A stretch of DNA of 64,000 bases from Deltaproteobacteria bacterium (lineage in GTDB: Bacteria > Desulfobacterota > Binatia > Binatales > Binataceae), in assembly GCA_003135135.1 (NCBI GenBank), contig PLDK01000017.1, positions 77,715-141,714 on the forward strand. The letters are read 5' to 3'. A program made the translations under genes and the position numbers. Positions 19,975 through 29,471 of the stretch are shown here, piece by piece (within the stretch, counting starts at the first letter, position 1; every line of letters starts with the position of its first letter). Under the pieces are notes generated by a model. That model saw only the letters and a program-made list of their open reading frames with translations. It did no database searches and was not told the origin of the DNA.

Positions 19975-21180
19975 ATGGCGGGAGCGTTATCCAGTTTAAA
20001 GATTGTTGAAGTGGGCGAGATGGTATCGGCGCCGTATTGCAGCAAGCTGCTGGCGGACATGGGTGCCGAGGTCGTCAAAATCGAACGGCCCGGGGCAGGC
20101 GACCGCGCGCGCACGCGCGGGCCGTATCCCGGCGACATCGTGCATCCCGAGAAAAGCGGACTGTTCCTGTATCTCAACACCAACAAACGCGGCGTCACGC
20201 TCGACATCACGCAGCCCGAGGGCTTCGCGATTCTGGAGAAACTGGTGGCGGATGCCGACATCCTGATTCACAACGTCGCGCCGCCCGATATGGATCGCGT
20301 CGGGCTCAGCTACGAGCGGATGCGCCGGGCGAATCCGAAGTTGATCATGACGTCGATCCTGCCGTTCGGACTGACGGGTCCGTATCGCAACTACCGCGCC
20401 GAGGATTTGACCATCTGGTGCGCGGGCGGCATCTGCGTGCTCAACGGCGCCCCGCAGTTTCCGCAGTTGCCGCCGCTGAAAACCGCGGGACAGCAGGCGG
20501 GACACCAGGGCGGAGCGCATGGCGCAGTGGCGACGGTGGCGGCCGCATTCGCGCAGCTTCGCGACGGGGCAGGGCAGCATGTCGAGGTCTCAATCCAGGA
20601 ATCGGTCGCGTCGATCCCCGAGATGACGTTCGAGTACTGGCCGTATATGAAAATGCTCGCGACGCGGTGGGGGCAAAAGCCGCTGGCGCCGGTCGCGCCG
20701 ATGGAGTGCAAGGACGGCTACATCTTTCTGTGCTGCATCGAGGAGCATCAGTGGCGCAACTTCGTGGATATCATGGGCAATCCCGAATGGGCCGAAGAGG
20801 AGATTTTCAAGGATCGGCTGGTGCGCGCGGTGAACTGGGACGCGCTCAAAGTGTTGCTTGAACCATGGGTCGCGCAGCAGACGGTGCTCGATTTGTATCA
20901 AAAGGCACAGGCCAGGCGGGTGCCGTTTGCGCCGGTGTCAACGATGGGCGATCTGCTCAGCTCGGAGCATCTGAAGGCGCGCGGATTTTTCGTCGAGATT
21001 GCGCAGCCGGTGGCCGGCACGCACCTGTATCCGGGCGCGCCGCTGAAGTACGCGCGCACGCCGTGGGAAATTCGGCGGCCGGCGCCGACGCTGGGACAGC
21101 ATAATGCGGAAGTATTCGGGAAACAGCTCGGGCTTTCGCAAGCCCGGCTCGACGAACTCAAGCGCAAGGGTGTGATTTAG
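19975..21180 (+). CDS. CaiB/BaiF family CoA-transferase
   Basis: LKIVEVGEMVSAPYCSKLLADMGAEVVKIERPGAGDRAR..., class III CoA transferase motifs. Confidence 0.9.
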   Translation: MAGALSSLKIVEVGEMVSAPYCSKLLADMGAEVVKIERPGAGDRARTRGPYPGDIVHPEKSGLFLYLNTNKRGVTLDITQPEGFAILEKLVADADILIHNVAPPDMDRVGLSYERMRRANPKLIMTSILPFGLTGPYRNYRAEDLTIWCAGGICVLNGAPQFPQLPPLKTAGQQAGHQGGAHGAVATVAAAFAQLRDGAGQHVEVSIQESVASIPEMTFEYWPYMKMLATRWGQKPLAPVAPMECKDGYIFLCCIEEHQWRNFVDIMGNPEWAEEEIFKDRLVRAVNWDALKVLLEPWVAQQTVLDLYQKAQARRVPFAPVSTMGDLLSSEHLKARGFFVEIAQPVAGTHLYPGAPLKYARTPWEIRRPAPTLGQHNAEVFGKQLGLSQARLDELKRKGVI

Positions 21181-21182
21181 CG

Positions 21183-22427
21183 ATGGCGAAGCCTCCTCTG
21201 TCGGGAATTCGAGTTTGCGATTTTACCTGGGTGTGGGCGGGACCGTACTGCACCCTGCAACTGGCTTATCTTGGCGCCGAAGTGATCAGGATCGAAACCA
21301 GGACGCGCCCATGCGTGACGCGGATGCTGCCGCCGTGGCCCGACGCCGTGTTCGACAGCCTCAACAAGTCCGGCTACTTCAATCAATACAACCAGAACAA
21401 GAAATCGCTGTCATTGAATTTCAAGCATCCCGAGGCCAAGGAAGCCGCGTGGCGGCTCATCAAGCAGAGCGACGTGGTGATCAACAACTTCGCGGCGGGC
21501 GTGCTCGACAAGATGGGATTCGGCTACGAGGAGGTCAAGAAGGTCAATCCGAATGCAATTATGATTACCCTGTCGGGCTATGGCGACACGGGACCATATA
21601 GTCATTACGTGTCGTACGGGCCGGCGCAGGTGCCGTTGTCGGGGCTGTCGGCGCTGACGGGGTATAAGGGATTTCCGCCGATGCACGCGGGTTTCAGCTA
21701 CGCCGATCCCAACGCGGGAGTGCATGGCGCGTTCGCGGTGATAAGCGCCCTGCTGCATCGCGCGAAAACCGGCGAGGGACAATATATCGACATGAGCCAG
21801 TGGGAATGCGCGATGGACGTGCTGGCGGAGGGAATCCTCGAGTACACCATGAACGGCCGCGAGCCCGAGCGGGTTGGAAATCGCGATCCGGAGATGGCGC
21901 CGCACGGGATCTTCAGATGCCTCGATCTGCCCGAGAAAATCCTCGACCAGATCGTCGATCAATGGGTGTCGATCATTTGCGCGGACGACGCGGAATGGGC
22001 GCGGCTGGCGCGTGCAATAGGCAAACCCGAACTGGCCAACGACTCGAGATTCGCCACGCTTGCGGCGCGCAAGCTCAACGAAGACGCGCTGGAAGCAATA
22101 GTCACTCAGTGGACGGCGACGCGCAAAGTCGCGGATGTAGTGACGGCTCTGCAGGCGGCTGGAGTCGCGGCCGGAGCTTGCGCCGACGCCAAGTACCTTT
22201 CCGAGGATCCGCATCTCGCCGAGCGCGAATACTGGGTCTATCGCGAGCATCCCGAAGTCGGCAAACGGCAGCATTGCGGAATCCCGTGGCGGATGAGCGG
22301 GACGCCGTGCGAAGTGAAGACCGCGGCGCCGACGCTCGGGCAGCATACCAATGAGGTGATGACGGGATTGCTCGGCTACAGCGCGGCGGAAGTCGAAGCG
22401 ATGCGGGCGAAGGGCGCGCTGGACTAG
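21183..22427 (+). CDS. CaiB/BaiF family CoA-transferase (second gene)
   Basis: IRVCDFTWVWAGPYCTLQLAYLGAEVIRIETRTRP...NKKSLSLNFKHPEAKEAAWRLIKQSDVVINNF. Confidence 0.9.
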   Translation: MAKPPLSGIRVCDFTWVWAGPYCTLQLAYLGAEVIRIETRTRPCVTRMLPPWPDAVFDSLNKSGYFNQYNQNKKSLSLNFKHPEAKEAAWRLIKQSDVVINNFAAGVLDKMGFGYEEVKKVNPNAIMITLSGYGDTGPYSHYVSYGPAQVPLSGLSALTGYKGFPPMHAGFSYADPNAGVHGAFAVISALLHRAKTGEGQYIDMSQWECAMDVLAEGILEYTMNGREPERVGNRDPEMAPHGIFRCLDLPEKILDQIVDQWVSIICADDAEWARLARAIGKPELANDSRFATLAARKLNEDALEAIVTQWTATRKVADVVTALQAAGVAAGACADAKYLSEDPHLAEREYWVYREHPEVGKRQHCGIPWRMSGTPCEVKTAAPTLGQHTNEVMTGLLGYSAAEVEAMRAKGALD

Positions 22428-22458
22428 CCAGTAGAGGAAGGCAGGGAACTCAATTGTA

Positions 22459-22540
22459 GTGAAACCCGCCGTGGGTTTGCAGGGGTGACCCCTGCACCCG
22501 ATGCTAAGAGAAGATGCGGGCTTCGCCCTGTTAGAAGGGA
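22459..22540. repeat. Copy 3 (most complete) of dispersed palindromic repeat: GTGAAACCCGCCGTGGGTTT, GCAGGGGTGACCCCTGC, GATGCGGGCTTCGCCC modules
   Basis: Direct reading; combines modules seen separately at 15122 and 16749. Confidence 0.8.
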
Positions 22541-22559
22541 TGAAATGGGAAGAGGCGCG

Positions 22560-23402
22560 ATGCGGACTATGAAAGTATTAATCGACGGGCTGGCGTTTGC
22601 TGAAGGGCCGCGATGGCGCGACGGGAAATTGTTTTTCTCCGACATGCACGCGCATCAGGTGCTCGCGGTCGATATGGCCGGCAAGCGCGAAGTCATCTGC
22701 GAGGTGCCGGGGCGGCCGTCGGGACTTGGATGGTTGCCGGATGGACGGATGCTCGTGGTGTCGATGACGGATCGCAAGCTGATGCGGCTGGATCGCGACG
22801 GGCTGAAGATGGCCGCCGATTTAAGCGGGCTTGCGCCGTTTGATTGCAACGACATGGTGGTCGATGCGCGCGGGCGCGCCTACGTCGGCAACTTCGGATT
22901 CGATCTGCACGGCAACGCGCAGCCGCGCTCGACGACGCTGGTGATGGTCGCGCCGGACGGCGTCGCGCGCATCGTGGCCGAGGAAATGATGTTCCCCAAC
23001 GGGATGGTGATCACGCCGGACGGAAAGACGCTGATCGCCGGTGAGACATTTGCCGCCCGCTTGACGGCGTTCGATATCGGCGCTGATGGATCGCTGACGA
23101 ATCGGCGCGTGTGGGCCGAGTTGGGATCGAGTCCGCCCGACGGAATTTGCCTGGACGCCGAAAATGCAATCTGGGTGGCGTGTCCGACGAAGTCGGAAGT
23201 CATTCGGGTGAAGCAGGGCGGCGAGGTCGCCGAGCGAATCAAAGTGGAGACGGACGCGTTCGCATGCATGCTCGGCGGCGCCGACGGGCGGACGCTGTTT
23301 GTCGCGACGGCGCCCAATTCCAACCCGGAGCAATGCCGGGCGACGCGAGGCGGACGAATCGAAACCACGCAAGTGGAAGTGCCGCGAGCCGGCTTGCCGT
23401 GA
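22560..23402 (+). CDS. SMP-30/gluconolactonase/LRE family protein
   Basis: FAEGPRWRDGKLFFSDMHAHQVLAVD, GRPSGLGWLPDGRMLVVSM, NGMVITPDGKTLIAGETFA, PDGICLDAENAIWVA; start could be ATG 22545. Confidence 0.88.
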   Translation: MRTMKVLIDGLAFAEGPRWRDGKLFFSDMHAHQVLAVDMAGKREVICEVPGRPSGLGWLPDGRMLVVSMTDRKLMRLDRDGLKMAADLSGLAPFDCNDMVVDARGRAYVGNFGFDLHGNAQPRSTTLVMVAPDGVARIVAEEMMFPNGMVITPDGKTLIAGETFAARLTAFDIGADGSLTNRRVWAELGSSPPDGICLDAENAIWVACPTKSEVIRVKQGGEVAERIKVETDAFACMLGGADGRTLFVATAPNSNPEQCRATRGGRIETTQVEVPRAGLP

Positions 23403-23431
23403 TCGCAGCGTGCGTGGCGTAATGAATTGCG

Positions 23432-24754
23432 ATGGCGCTTAGCGGCAACGGCGACAATTTTCGCGCGCGGCGCAAGCGCATGATGGAGGCGATCGCGCCC
23501 GGCGCAACCGCAGTCATGCCCAGTGCGCCGGTGGCGGTTCGATCGGGCGACGTCGAGTTCGTTTATCGGCAAGACAGCGACTTCTACTACCTGACAGGAT
23601 TCACGGAGCCGGAATCGGTGGCGGTGCTTTCGCCGGGGCATCCCGACGGCGAATTCGTGATGTTCGTGCGTCCGCGCGACAAGGAGCGCGAGACCTGGAC
23701 GGGCAGGCGCGCGGGAGTGGAAGGCGCGATGCTCGAGTACGGGGCCGACAAGGCCTACGTCATCGACGAACTTGAAAAGATTTTGCCGCGCTACCTCGAA
23801 AAGAGTGATCGCGTGCATTACCCGCTCGGACTCAACGAGAAGCTGGATGAGCGGGTGCTGAAACTGATTCGATGGGCGCAGACGATGCGGCCGCGAACCG
23901 GGACGGGGCCGTCGTCGATAATCGATCCGCGCGACATTATTCACGAGGCACGGGTGAAGAAGGAGCCGGCGGAGCTCGAGGCGATGCGGCGCGCGATGGC
24001 GATTTCGGCCGAGGCGCACAAGCGCGCGATGATGAAGGCGCGCGGCGGGATGCGCGAGTGGCAGATAGAGGCGGAGATCGACTACGCGTTTCGCTCCAAT
24101 GGGGCGACGGGTCCGAGCTATCCGTCGATCGTCGCGTCGGGACCCAACGCGGCGACGCTGCACTACATCAACAACGATCGCGAGATGCGCACGGGCGAGC
24201 TGCTGCTGATCGACGCGGGTGCGGAGTACGAATTTTATGCCGCGGATATCACGCGCACGTCGCCGATCGGGGCGCGCTTCACGGGCTTGCAGCGCAGTCT
24301 GTACGAAATCGTGCTCGACGCGCAGTTAAAGGCGATCGACGCGGTCAAATCGGGCGCGCATTTCGACGCTCCGCACGAAGTTGCTCTGCGCGTGCTGGTT
24401 GACGGCATGCGTCAGCTCGGAATCCTACACGGATCGGCCGATGAGATCATCGAGAAGGGCGCGTATCAGCGCTATTACATGCATCGCACGGGTCACTGGC
24501 TCGGCATGGACGTGCATGATGTGGGGCTGTACCGGGTGGATGGCGCGTCGCGGGTGCTCGAGCCCGGGATGGTGCTCACGGTCGAGCCGGGATTGTACAT
24601 CTGTGCCGACGACGATGAGGTTCCGGAAAGTTTTCGGGGCCTGGGGATTCGAATCGAGGACGACGTGCTGGTGACCGCGGACGGTCACGAAGTGATGACC
24701 GCGGCGACGCCTAAGTCGATTGCGGAGGTCGAAGCCCTCACCACGGCGCAATAG
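23432..24754 (+). CDS. pepP: Xaa-Pro aminopeptidase (M24B)
   Basis: VYRQDSDFYYLTGF, DAGAEYEFYAADITRTSPIGARF, HRTGHWLGMDVHDVG, EPGMVLTVEPGLYI, GIRIEDDVLV. Confidence 0.92.
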   Translation: MALSGNGDNFRARRKRMMEAIAPGATAVMPSAPVAVRSGDVEFVYRQDSDFYYLTGFTEPESVAVLSPGHPDGEFVMFVRPRDKERETWTGRRAGVEGAMLEYGADKAYVIDELEKILPRYLEKSDRVHYPLGLNEKLDERVLKLIRWAQTMRPRTGTGPSSIIDPRDIIHEARVKKEPAELEAMRRAMAISAEAHKRAMMKARGGMREWQIEAEIDYAFRSNGATGPSYPSIVASGPNAATLHYINNDREMRTGELLLIDAGAEYEFYAADITRTSPIGARFTGLQRSLYEIVLDAQLKAIDAVKSGAHFDAPHEVALRVLVDGMRQLGILHGSADEIIEKGAYQRYYMHRTGHWLGMDVHDVGLYRVDGASRVLEPGMVLTVEPGLYICADDDEVPESFRGLGIRIEDDVLVTADGHEVMTAATPKSIAEVEALTTAQ

Positions 24755-24758
24755 TCAT

Positions 24759-25019
24759 TCAATACCACAGCCACGAATGGCAACTGCTGCGGTCGGCCTG
24801 GCAAGCCGACACGCAATTGCCTATCTCATTTCGGCAATACCATTCGTCGTTGCCATGTAGTTCGCATACCTGGTAGTCGCGATTGCATTGGTACTGGCAT
24901 TTGGTCTGCGCGTAGTCGCATCGATTCGCGCATCCCGCGGCGAACAGAGACGCCGCGGCGGCGGCGAGAAGAAGGATTTTCGCGCTCACGATTGAACAAA
25001 CGCGCGAGCGGGCGGGCAT
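24759..25019 (-). CDS. Small Cys-rich lipoprotein
   Basis: MPARSRVCSIVSAKILLLAAAAASLFAAGC|ANRCDYAQTKCQYQCNRDYQVCELHGNDEWYCRNEIGNCVSACQADRSSCHSWLWY; start overlaps stop of MaoC gene. Confidence 0.6.
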   Translation of the reverse strand: MPARSRVCSIVSAKILLLAAAAASLFAAGCANRCDYAQTKCQYQCNRDYQVCELHGNDEWYCRNEIGNCVSACQADRSSCHSWLWY

Positions 25020-25900
25020 TACAACTCGATCGCGCTGGCGCTGCCGACGACAGTCTTGGTTCCGTCGGCCTTGTCGCACCAGACTTCGGCTTCGGCGCGT
25101 GAGCGTATTCCCTCGGGCCGCCGTCCCACGATCAAACCTTTCGGCCCGGTGACGTCGTTGCCCCACAGCACGTTGACCAGCCGCAGATCCATCTTGCCGC
25201 CGTACAGGAAGCCAAGCCCGAAACGCCGCGTCATCATTTCGGCCACCAGGCAGACCGAAAGCATCCCCTGCACGACGATTTCCGGGAATCCCAGTTGGAC
25301 GGCCATTTGCTTGTCGTTGTGATAGTTGCGCGCCGGTCCCGAGAAGGCCATGCACATGTCGTCGGTGATTTTGCGCATCGGAGCGCCGATCGGATCGCCG
25401 CCGCGCTCGCCTATTTTAAATGAACGTGACGAATCTTTTTCGCGCGCGCGATCGACGACGAAACCCGCTTTGGCCTGGTCAGGGATCAGGAAGCTCTGAT
25501 GGGTACGGCTGCGCGATACGATTTGTCCCGACGCGTTGCCGACGATCACTTCGTTCACCACGTATTCGCGATCGCGCTTGAGGTAGCGGTCGATGATGAC
25601 GGAGCGGGTCGTGAGCCTCTCGCCAACCATCACGGGCGCGAACACCTCCCATTCCTGGCGCGCGTGCAGATTGCCGTAAATATTCGGCAGATACCACGCG
25701 AGCGTTTGGTAAACTGCGCTGTGGAGAATCAGCGCAGGAGCGATGGGCCCGCCGAGCGGAGAATCGCCGCGGTACCATGGATTGTCGTCGCCGGTGCCGG
25801 CGATGTAGGTCGCGATCAGATCGGGCGTGATGTCGCAGGTCACGGCGCCGAAGTCACGGCCCACGTACACCTCGTTGCGGTCGAAAATTTTGTTGGTCAT
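25019..25900 (-). CDS. MaoC-like hot-dog dehydratase family protein
   Basis: FGAVTCDITPDLIATYIAGTGDDNPWYRGDSPLGGPIAPALILHS...VVQGMLSVCLVAEMMTRRFG. Confidence 0.82.
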   Translation of the reverse strand: MTNKIFDRNEVYVGRDFGAVTCDITPDLIATYIAGTGDDNPWYRGDSPLGGPIAPALILHSAVYQTLAWYLPNIYGNLHARQEWEVFAPVMVGERLTTRSVIIDRYLKRDREYVVNEVIVGNASGQIVSRSRTHQSFLIPDQAKAGFVVDRAREKDSSRSFKIGERGGDPIGAPMRKITDDMCMAFSGPARNYHNDKQMAVQLGFPEIVVQGMLSVCLVAEMMTRRFGLGFLYGGKMDLRLVNVLWGNDVTGPKGLIVGRRPEGIRSRAEAEVWCDKADGTKTVVGSASAIEL

Positions 25901-25919
25901 CGTGGTGTCCTGCGCGCAG

Positions 25920-26327
25920 CTAATTTTTCCGCTTGGCTTTGATCCGTTCGTTGAACTTGGCGGCGTCGATTACGGCGCGCCGATGCGTCCCAGAGCCGAC
26001 TTGCTCGATTTCGTCGAAGGCGCGCACGGAAAACTCGAGGCGGCGGCCTTCGACTTTGGTCACTTCAGCTTCGGCGCGAGCCAGATGCCCCGGCGGAGTC
26101 GCGGCGCTGTGATTGACTTCGATCGACATGCCGACCGAACTTTCGCCCGCGTCGAGAAACGGCCGGATTGCATCCATCGCGGCAAGCTCCATCATCCCGA
26201 CCATCGCCGGCGTGGACATGACGGCGGCGAGCGACGCGTCGAGATGACTGGCGAGGTCGGTGGGCGCAACGGTTTTGGCGTAACGTCCCGTGATTCCGAT
26301 TGGAATTGGTTTCATCGACTTGCTCAT
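25920..26327 (-). CDS. Thioesterase-family hot-dog protein (FlK-like)
   Basis: STPAMVGMMELAAMDAIRPFLDAGESSVGMSIEVNHSAATPPG...EVTKVEGRRLEFSVRAFDEIEQVGSGTHRRAVID. Confidence 0.8.
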   Translation of the reverse strand: MSKSMKPIPIGITGRYAKTVAPTDLASHLDASLAAVMSTPAMVGMMELAAMDAIRPFLDAGESSVGMSIEVNHSAATPPGHLARAEAEVTKVEGRRLEFSVRAFDEIEQVGSGTHRRAVIDAAKFNERIKAKRKN

Positions 26328-26342
26328 CCCGCGGTTGGCGAC

Positions 26343-26954
26343 TTAGCGTCGCAGGCCCATCGCATCGAGTGTCTTGACGACCCATTCGACGCGATCGTTG
26401 CCCCAAAATGGTTCGCCGTCAACGATGAGGGTCGGCACACCGAAGACCCCATCGCGATCGCCGGCGGCGAACGCATCGGCCAGTTCGCGTGGGCCGTCGT
26501 GAAGCGCGTAGCGATTGAATCCGGCGGGGTCGAGGCCGGTTTGCTTCATCACGGCGGCGAGCGCGGCGGCGTTTTCAATGTCGAGATCGCGTTTGAAGAA
26601 GCGCTCGAAGACACGGTCGGAGTAAGGGCGAAACAGCCCGTGCCGATCAGCCCACAGCCCGGACATGAGAGCCAGTTTCGAGTCGAAGATCTTTTGCGGT
26701 CCACGAATGATCATGCCGCGCGTGTTCGCGCAGCGGCGCGCGTCGAGGTAGAGGTAGCGGACTTTGCGCCAATCGCGCTCGGGCCGCTCGCCGAGATCGC
26801 CGCCGAAGGCGCCGCGGATGTTGAGTTCGTGCGGGATGTAATGCAGGCGGACGCGATGCGATTCCATCAGCGCGTATGCAGGCGCCATCGCGAGATACGC
26901 GAAGGGGCTTTTGTAGTCGTAATAGAGTTTGATGGTCAGGAGTTCGTCGGCCAT
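26343..26954 (-). CDS. DsbA-family / 2-hydroxychromene-2-carboxylate isomerase-like protein
   Basis: IKLYYDYKSPFAYLAMAPAYAL...GVFGVPTLIVDGEPFWGNDRVEWV. Confidence 0.85.
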   Translation of the reverse strand: MADELLTIKLYYDYKSPFAYLAMAPAYALMESHRVRLHYIPHELNIRGAFGGDLGERPERDWRKVRYLYLDARRCANTRGMIIRGPQKIFDSKLALMSGLWADRHGLFRPYSDRVFERFFKRDLDIENAAALAAVMKQTGLDPAGFNRYALHDGPRELADAFAAGDRDGVFGVPTLIVDGEPFWGNDRVEWVVKTLDAMGLRR

Positions 26955-27015
26955 GCGATCACCGTGGATGAGGATTTAGCATCACGGGAGGAATTGGAAC
27001 AATCGGGCGGTATAG

Positions 27016-27294
27016 TTAATCGGTGCCGGCGTAGCGTTCGAGGTATGCGAGGATCGCCGCGCGCTCGTCGGGAGTCAGCGGCGGCATCCCGGCCTTTTCC
27101 ATCTTTGGTTGCATCAGCTTGACCTTCAGATCCCACATCGCCGCCGTCAGTCCCTTGGGATTGTACGGCCTGTGGCAATTGTCGCATCGACGCGCGTAGA
27201 GCTGAGCGGCGGGACTATCCTTGTCGGGGAGCGGAGCCCTGCATCCTGAAATGAGGATCGCGAGGCACGAGAGCGCGAGAGCGGCACGCGGCAA
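27016..27294 (-). CDS. Small lipoprotein-type c-type cytochrome
   Basis: Lipobox-like ALSCLAILISGC; heme motif CDNCH; MPPLTPDERAAILAYLERYA. TTG start at 27294 is proposed because longer starts overlap the upstream HIT gene. Confidence 0.68.
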   Translation of the reverse strand: MPRAALALSCLAILISGCRAPLPDKDSPAAQLYARRCDNCHRPYNPKGLTAAMWDLKVKLMQPKMEKAGMPPLTPDERAAILAYLERYAGTD

Positions 27295-27322
27295 TTTCGT
27301 TTTGGTTGGCGACGCTGGATTC

Positions 27323-27832
27323 CTAGGCGGGCGGGATGCGCGCGTCGTGAAAGCGGGCGGCAACCTGGCTGCGGATCGATCCGATAAGCGCGCGGCGGTC
27401 ATTTTCGTCAAGGATTACCTTTCGTTCGGATTCGGGGCGCAACCAGACTGGTCCGCGCCGCATTTCGTCGGTTTCGTAGCGTGGCAACAGATGCCAATGC
27501 ACGTGCGGCTCCGAATTGCCCAGGCATTCGTAGTTCATCTTCCACGGCTTGACGACCGCGGCGATGGCGTCCGCGACCAAGCGCATCTCATCGCAGAGCA
27601 GGCGGGCGGCGTCGGCAGGCATGAGGTAAAGTTCGGTCGCGTGGAGCTTTGCGAGCAGCACGCAATAGCCGCGATAGAGCTGCTGATCACCGAGGATCAC
27701 GTAGCAGCTGTTGAGCTCCGCAATAAAATCGCGGAAGCCCGCGGCCTTGATTCGATCGGACTTGATTTGATCGATAACGGCGCAGATTCCGCAAGCGGGG
27801 TTCGTGGTTGGGGCAGGGCGGCCGGACGTCAC
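27323..27832 (-). CDS. HIT-family protein
   Basis: NYECLGNSEPHVHWHLLPRY (HxHxH-type motif); ATGA overlap with upstream deaminase. Confidence 0.85.
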   Translation of the reverse strand: MTSGRPAPTTNPACGICAVIDQIKSDRIKAAGFRDFIAELNSCYVILGDQQLYRGYCVLLAKLHATELYLMPADAARLLCDEMRLVADAIAAVVKPWKMNYECLGNSEPHVHWHLLPRYETDEMRRGPVWLRPESERKVILDENDRRALIGSIRSQVAARFHDARIPPA

Positions 27833-28347
27833 GGGGCACCTGGAGCGGGATTCTCGGCAGGCACCTCGACGAGCTTGATGCTGGCGTGCTTAAGCATCTC
27901 GGCGATGGTGTGGAGCTTGTACGGGCGCGCGTAGTACACGGTGCGCACGCCGGTGTTGATCAGCACCTTGAGGCAATGGATGCAGGGGGTGTGAGTGACG
28001 TAAATGTCGGCGTCGCGAATCGCGGCGCCGTTGCGAGCCGCTTGCGAGATCGCGTTGATCTCGGCGTGGATGGTGCGATAGCAATTCTGCTCGATTTCTC
28101 CGTCGGGCGTGCGCGATTCGTAGATGAGGCAACCGGCCTCAGTGCAATGCGGCAATCCTGCGGGCGAGCCGTTGTAGCCGGTCGCCAGGATGCTGCGGTC
28201 GCGCACGATAACAGCGCCGACCTTGGCGCGCAGGCAGGTCGAACGCTCGGCGACCTCGCGCGTGATCGTCATGAAGTAATTGTCCCAGCTCGGGCGCCGG
28301 GACCTGGTCTCGGTAGTCGGTTTGTTCGAGCCGTCGGTCAATCCCAA
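27829..28347 (-). CDS. dCMP/cytidine deaminase family (ComEB-like)
   Basis: RTIHAEINAISQAA...THTPCIHCLKVLINTG zinc motifs. Confidence 0.9.
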   Translation of the reverse strand: MGLTDGSNKPTTETRSRRPSWDNYFMTITREVAERSTCLRAKVGAVIVRDRSILATGYNGSPAGLPHCTEAGCLIYESRTPDGEIEQNCYRTIHAEINAISQAARNGAAIRDADIYVTHTPCIHCLKVLINTGVRTVYYARPYKLHTIAEMLKHASIKLVEVPAENPAPGAP

Positions 28348-28383
28348 TGCGGTTCCCCTCGATCTGGATCGATCAAATGCCGC

Positions 28384-29469
28384 TCAGATTCGGACGCGGC
28401 CGAGCCGGCGCAGCATCTCGTCGTAGTGCGGTACGTGATGGATTATTTCCTGAGTGTGCTCATCCTGCTGCGGCTGCTGCAAAGGCTCCTCGGGTTGCAC
28501 GAAGGCAAGAGGCACCGGGCTGAACGTGACGATGAACAGCGCGACGGTAAGCCATGCGGCCAGAGCGCGGCGCGGGTTCAGCGGGGTGTCGCGATCGATG
28601 GTGGACGGATGTCCCAATCCGAGCGCAATCAACAGCACCGCCCATAGCGCCCATCCCCACCAGGGGTCGCGTCCGAGCGCGAGCGGCACCAGTACCATCA
28701 GCACGCACGAGATAACGAACAGCACCGAGATCGTGCGATGACGGCGCGGAAACAGCGCGTAGATCACGTGGCCGCCGTCGAGCTGTCCGACCGGCAGCAG
28801 GTTCAGCGTGGTGACGAACAGCCCGAGCCATCCTGCGAATGCGATCGGATTGAGATTTACGTTGACGGTCGAAGGATCGACGCCCAGCACCAGGTGCGAG
28901 AGACCGAGGAACAGGATCGAGTTGCCCAGCTCGAGACCGCCAGCCGATTTATCCAGCGGCGTCACGTCGGAAAGATACAGACCGATGATGACGGCGGGTA
29001 TCGCGAGCATCACGCCCGCCCACGGGCCGGCCGCGCCAATGTCGAACATCACGCGGCGAGTGCGCGCAGGCGCTCGCATCCGGATGAACGCGCCGAAGGT
29101 CCCGATGATGAAGAACGACGGCGGCGCCGGGATGAAGTAGGGCAGGGAGGCATCGACGCCGTGGTAGCGCGAGGTCAGGTAGTGGCCCATCTCGTGCGCG
29201 AGCAGAATCATCATCAGGGGAATCGAGAACGAGAGTCCCGAGCGCAGCGCCGCAACGGCGAGAAAGGGATGGGCGAAGGAGACCATCTCGCCATTCATGT
29301 ACGCGCCGGCGGTGGTGGTGGTCAGGAGAGTCAGCAAGAACAGAGCGATATTGAGCGGCGGGATTCGCGGAGGCTCGAGCGCGCGATCGGCCGGCTCCAC
29401 CGCAGCGGCGTAGCGCGGAATATCAGTAAGGACCGTGGGAGCGTCCTTGTGTGTGGCTATTTCATTCAT
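28384..29469 (-). CDS. Site-2 protease family (M50) membrane metalloprotease
   Basis: ILLAHEMGHYLTSRYHG (HExxH), LLPVGQLDGGHVIYALF. Confidence 0.9.
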   Translation of the reverse strand: MNEIATHKDAPTVLTDIPRYAAAVEPADRALEPPRIPPLNIALFLLTLLTTTTAGAYMNGEMVSFAHPFLAVAALRSGLSFSIPLMMILLAHEMGHYLTSRYHGVDASLPYFIPAPPSFFIIGTFGAFIRMRAPARTRRVMFDIGAAGPWAGVMLAIPAVIIGLYLSDVTPLDKSAGGLELGNSILFLGLSHLVLGVDPSTVNVNLNPIAFAGWLGLFVTTLNLLPVGQLDGGHVIYALFPRRHRTISVLFVISCVLMVLVPLALGRDPWWGWALWAVLLIALGLGHPSTIDRDTPLNPRRALAAWLTVALFIVTFSPVPLAFVQPEEPLQQPQQDEHTQEIIHHVPHYDEMLRRLGRVRI

Positions 29470-29471
29470 GA

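Noticed and set aside
22880-24163. 427-aa minus-strand ORF antisense to SMP-30 and PepP genes
   Set aside because: Arg/His-rich shadow ORF over two well-supported genes
25827-27122. 431-aa plus-strand ORF antisense to MaoC, thioesterase and DsbA-like genes
   Set aside because: Spans three recognisable minus-strand genes; no family motifs
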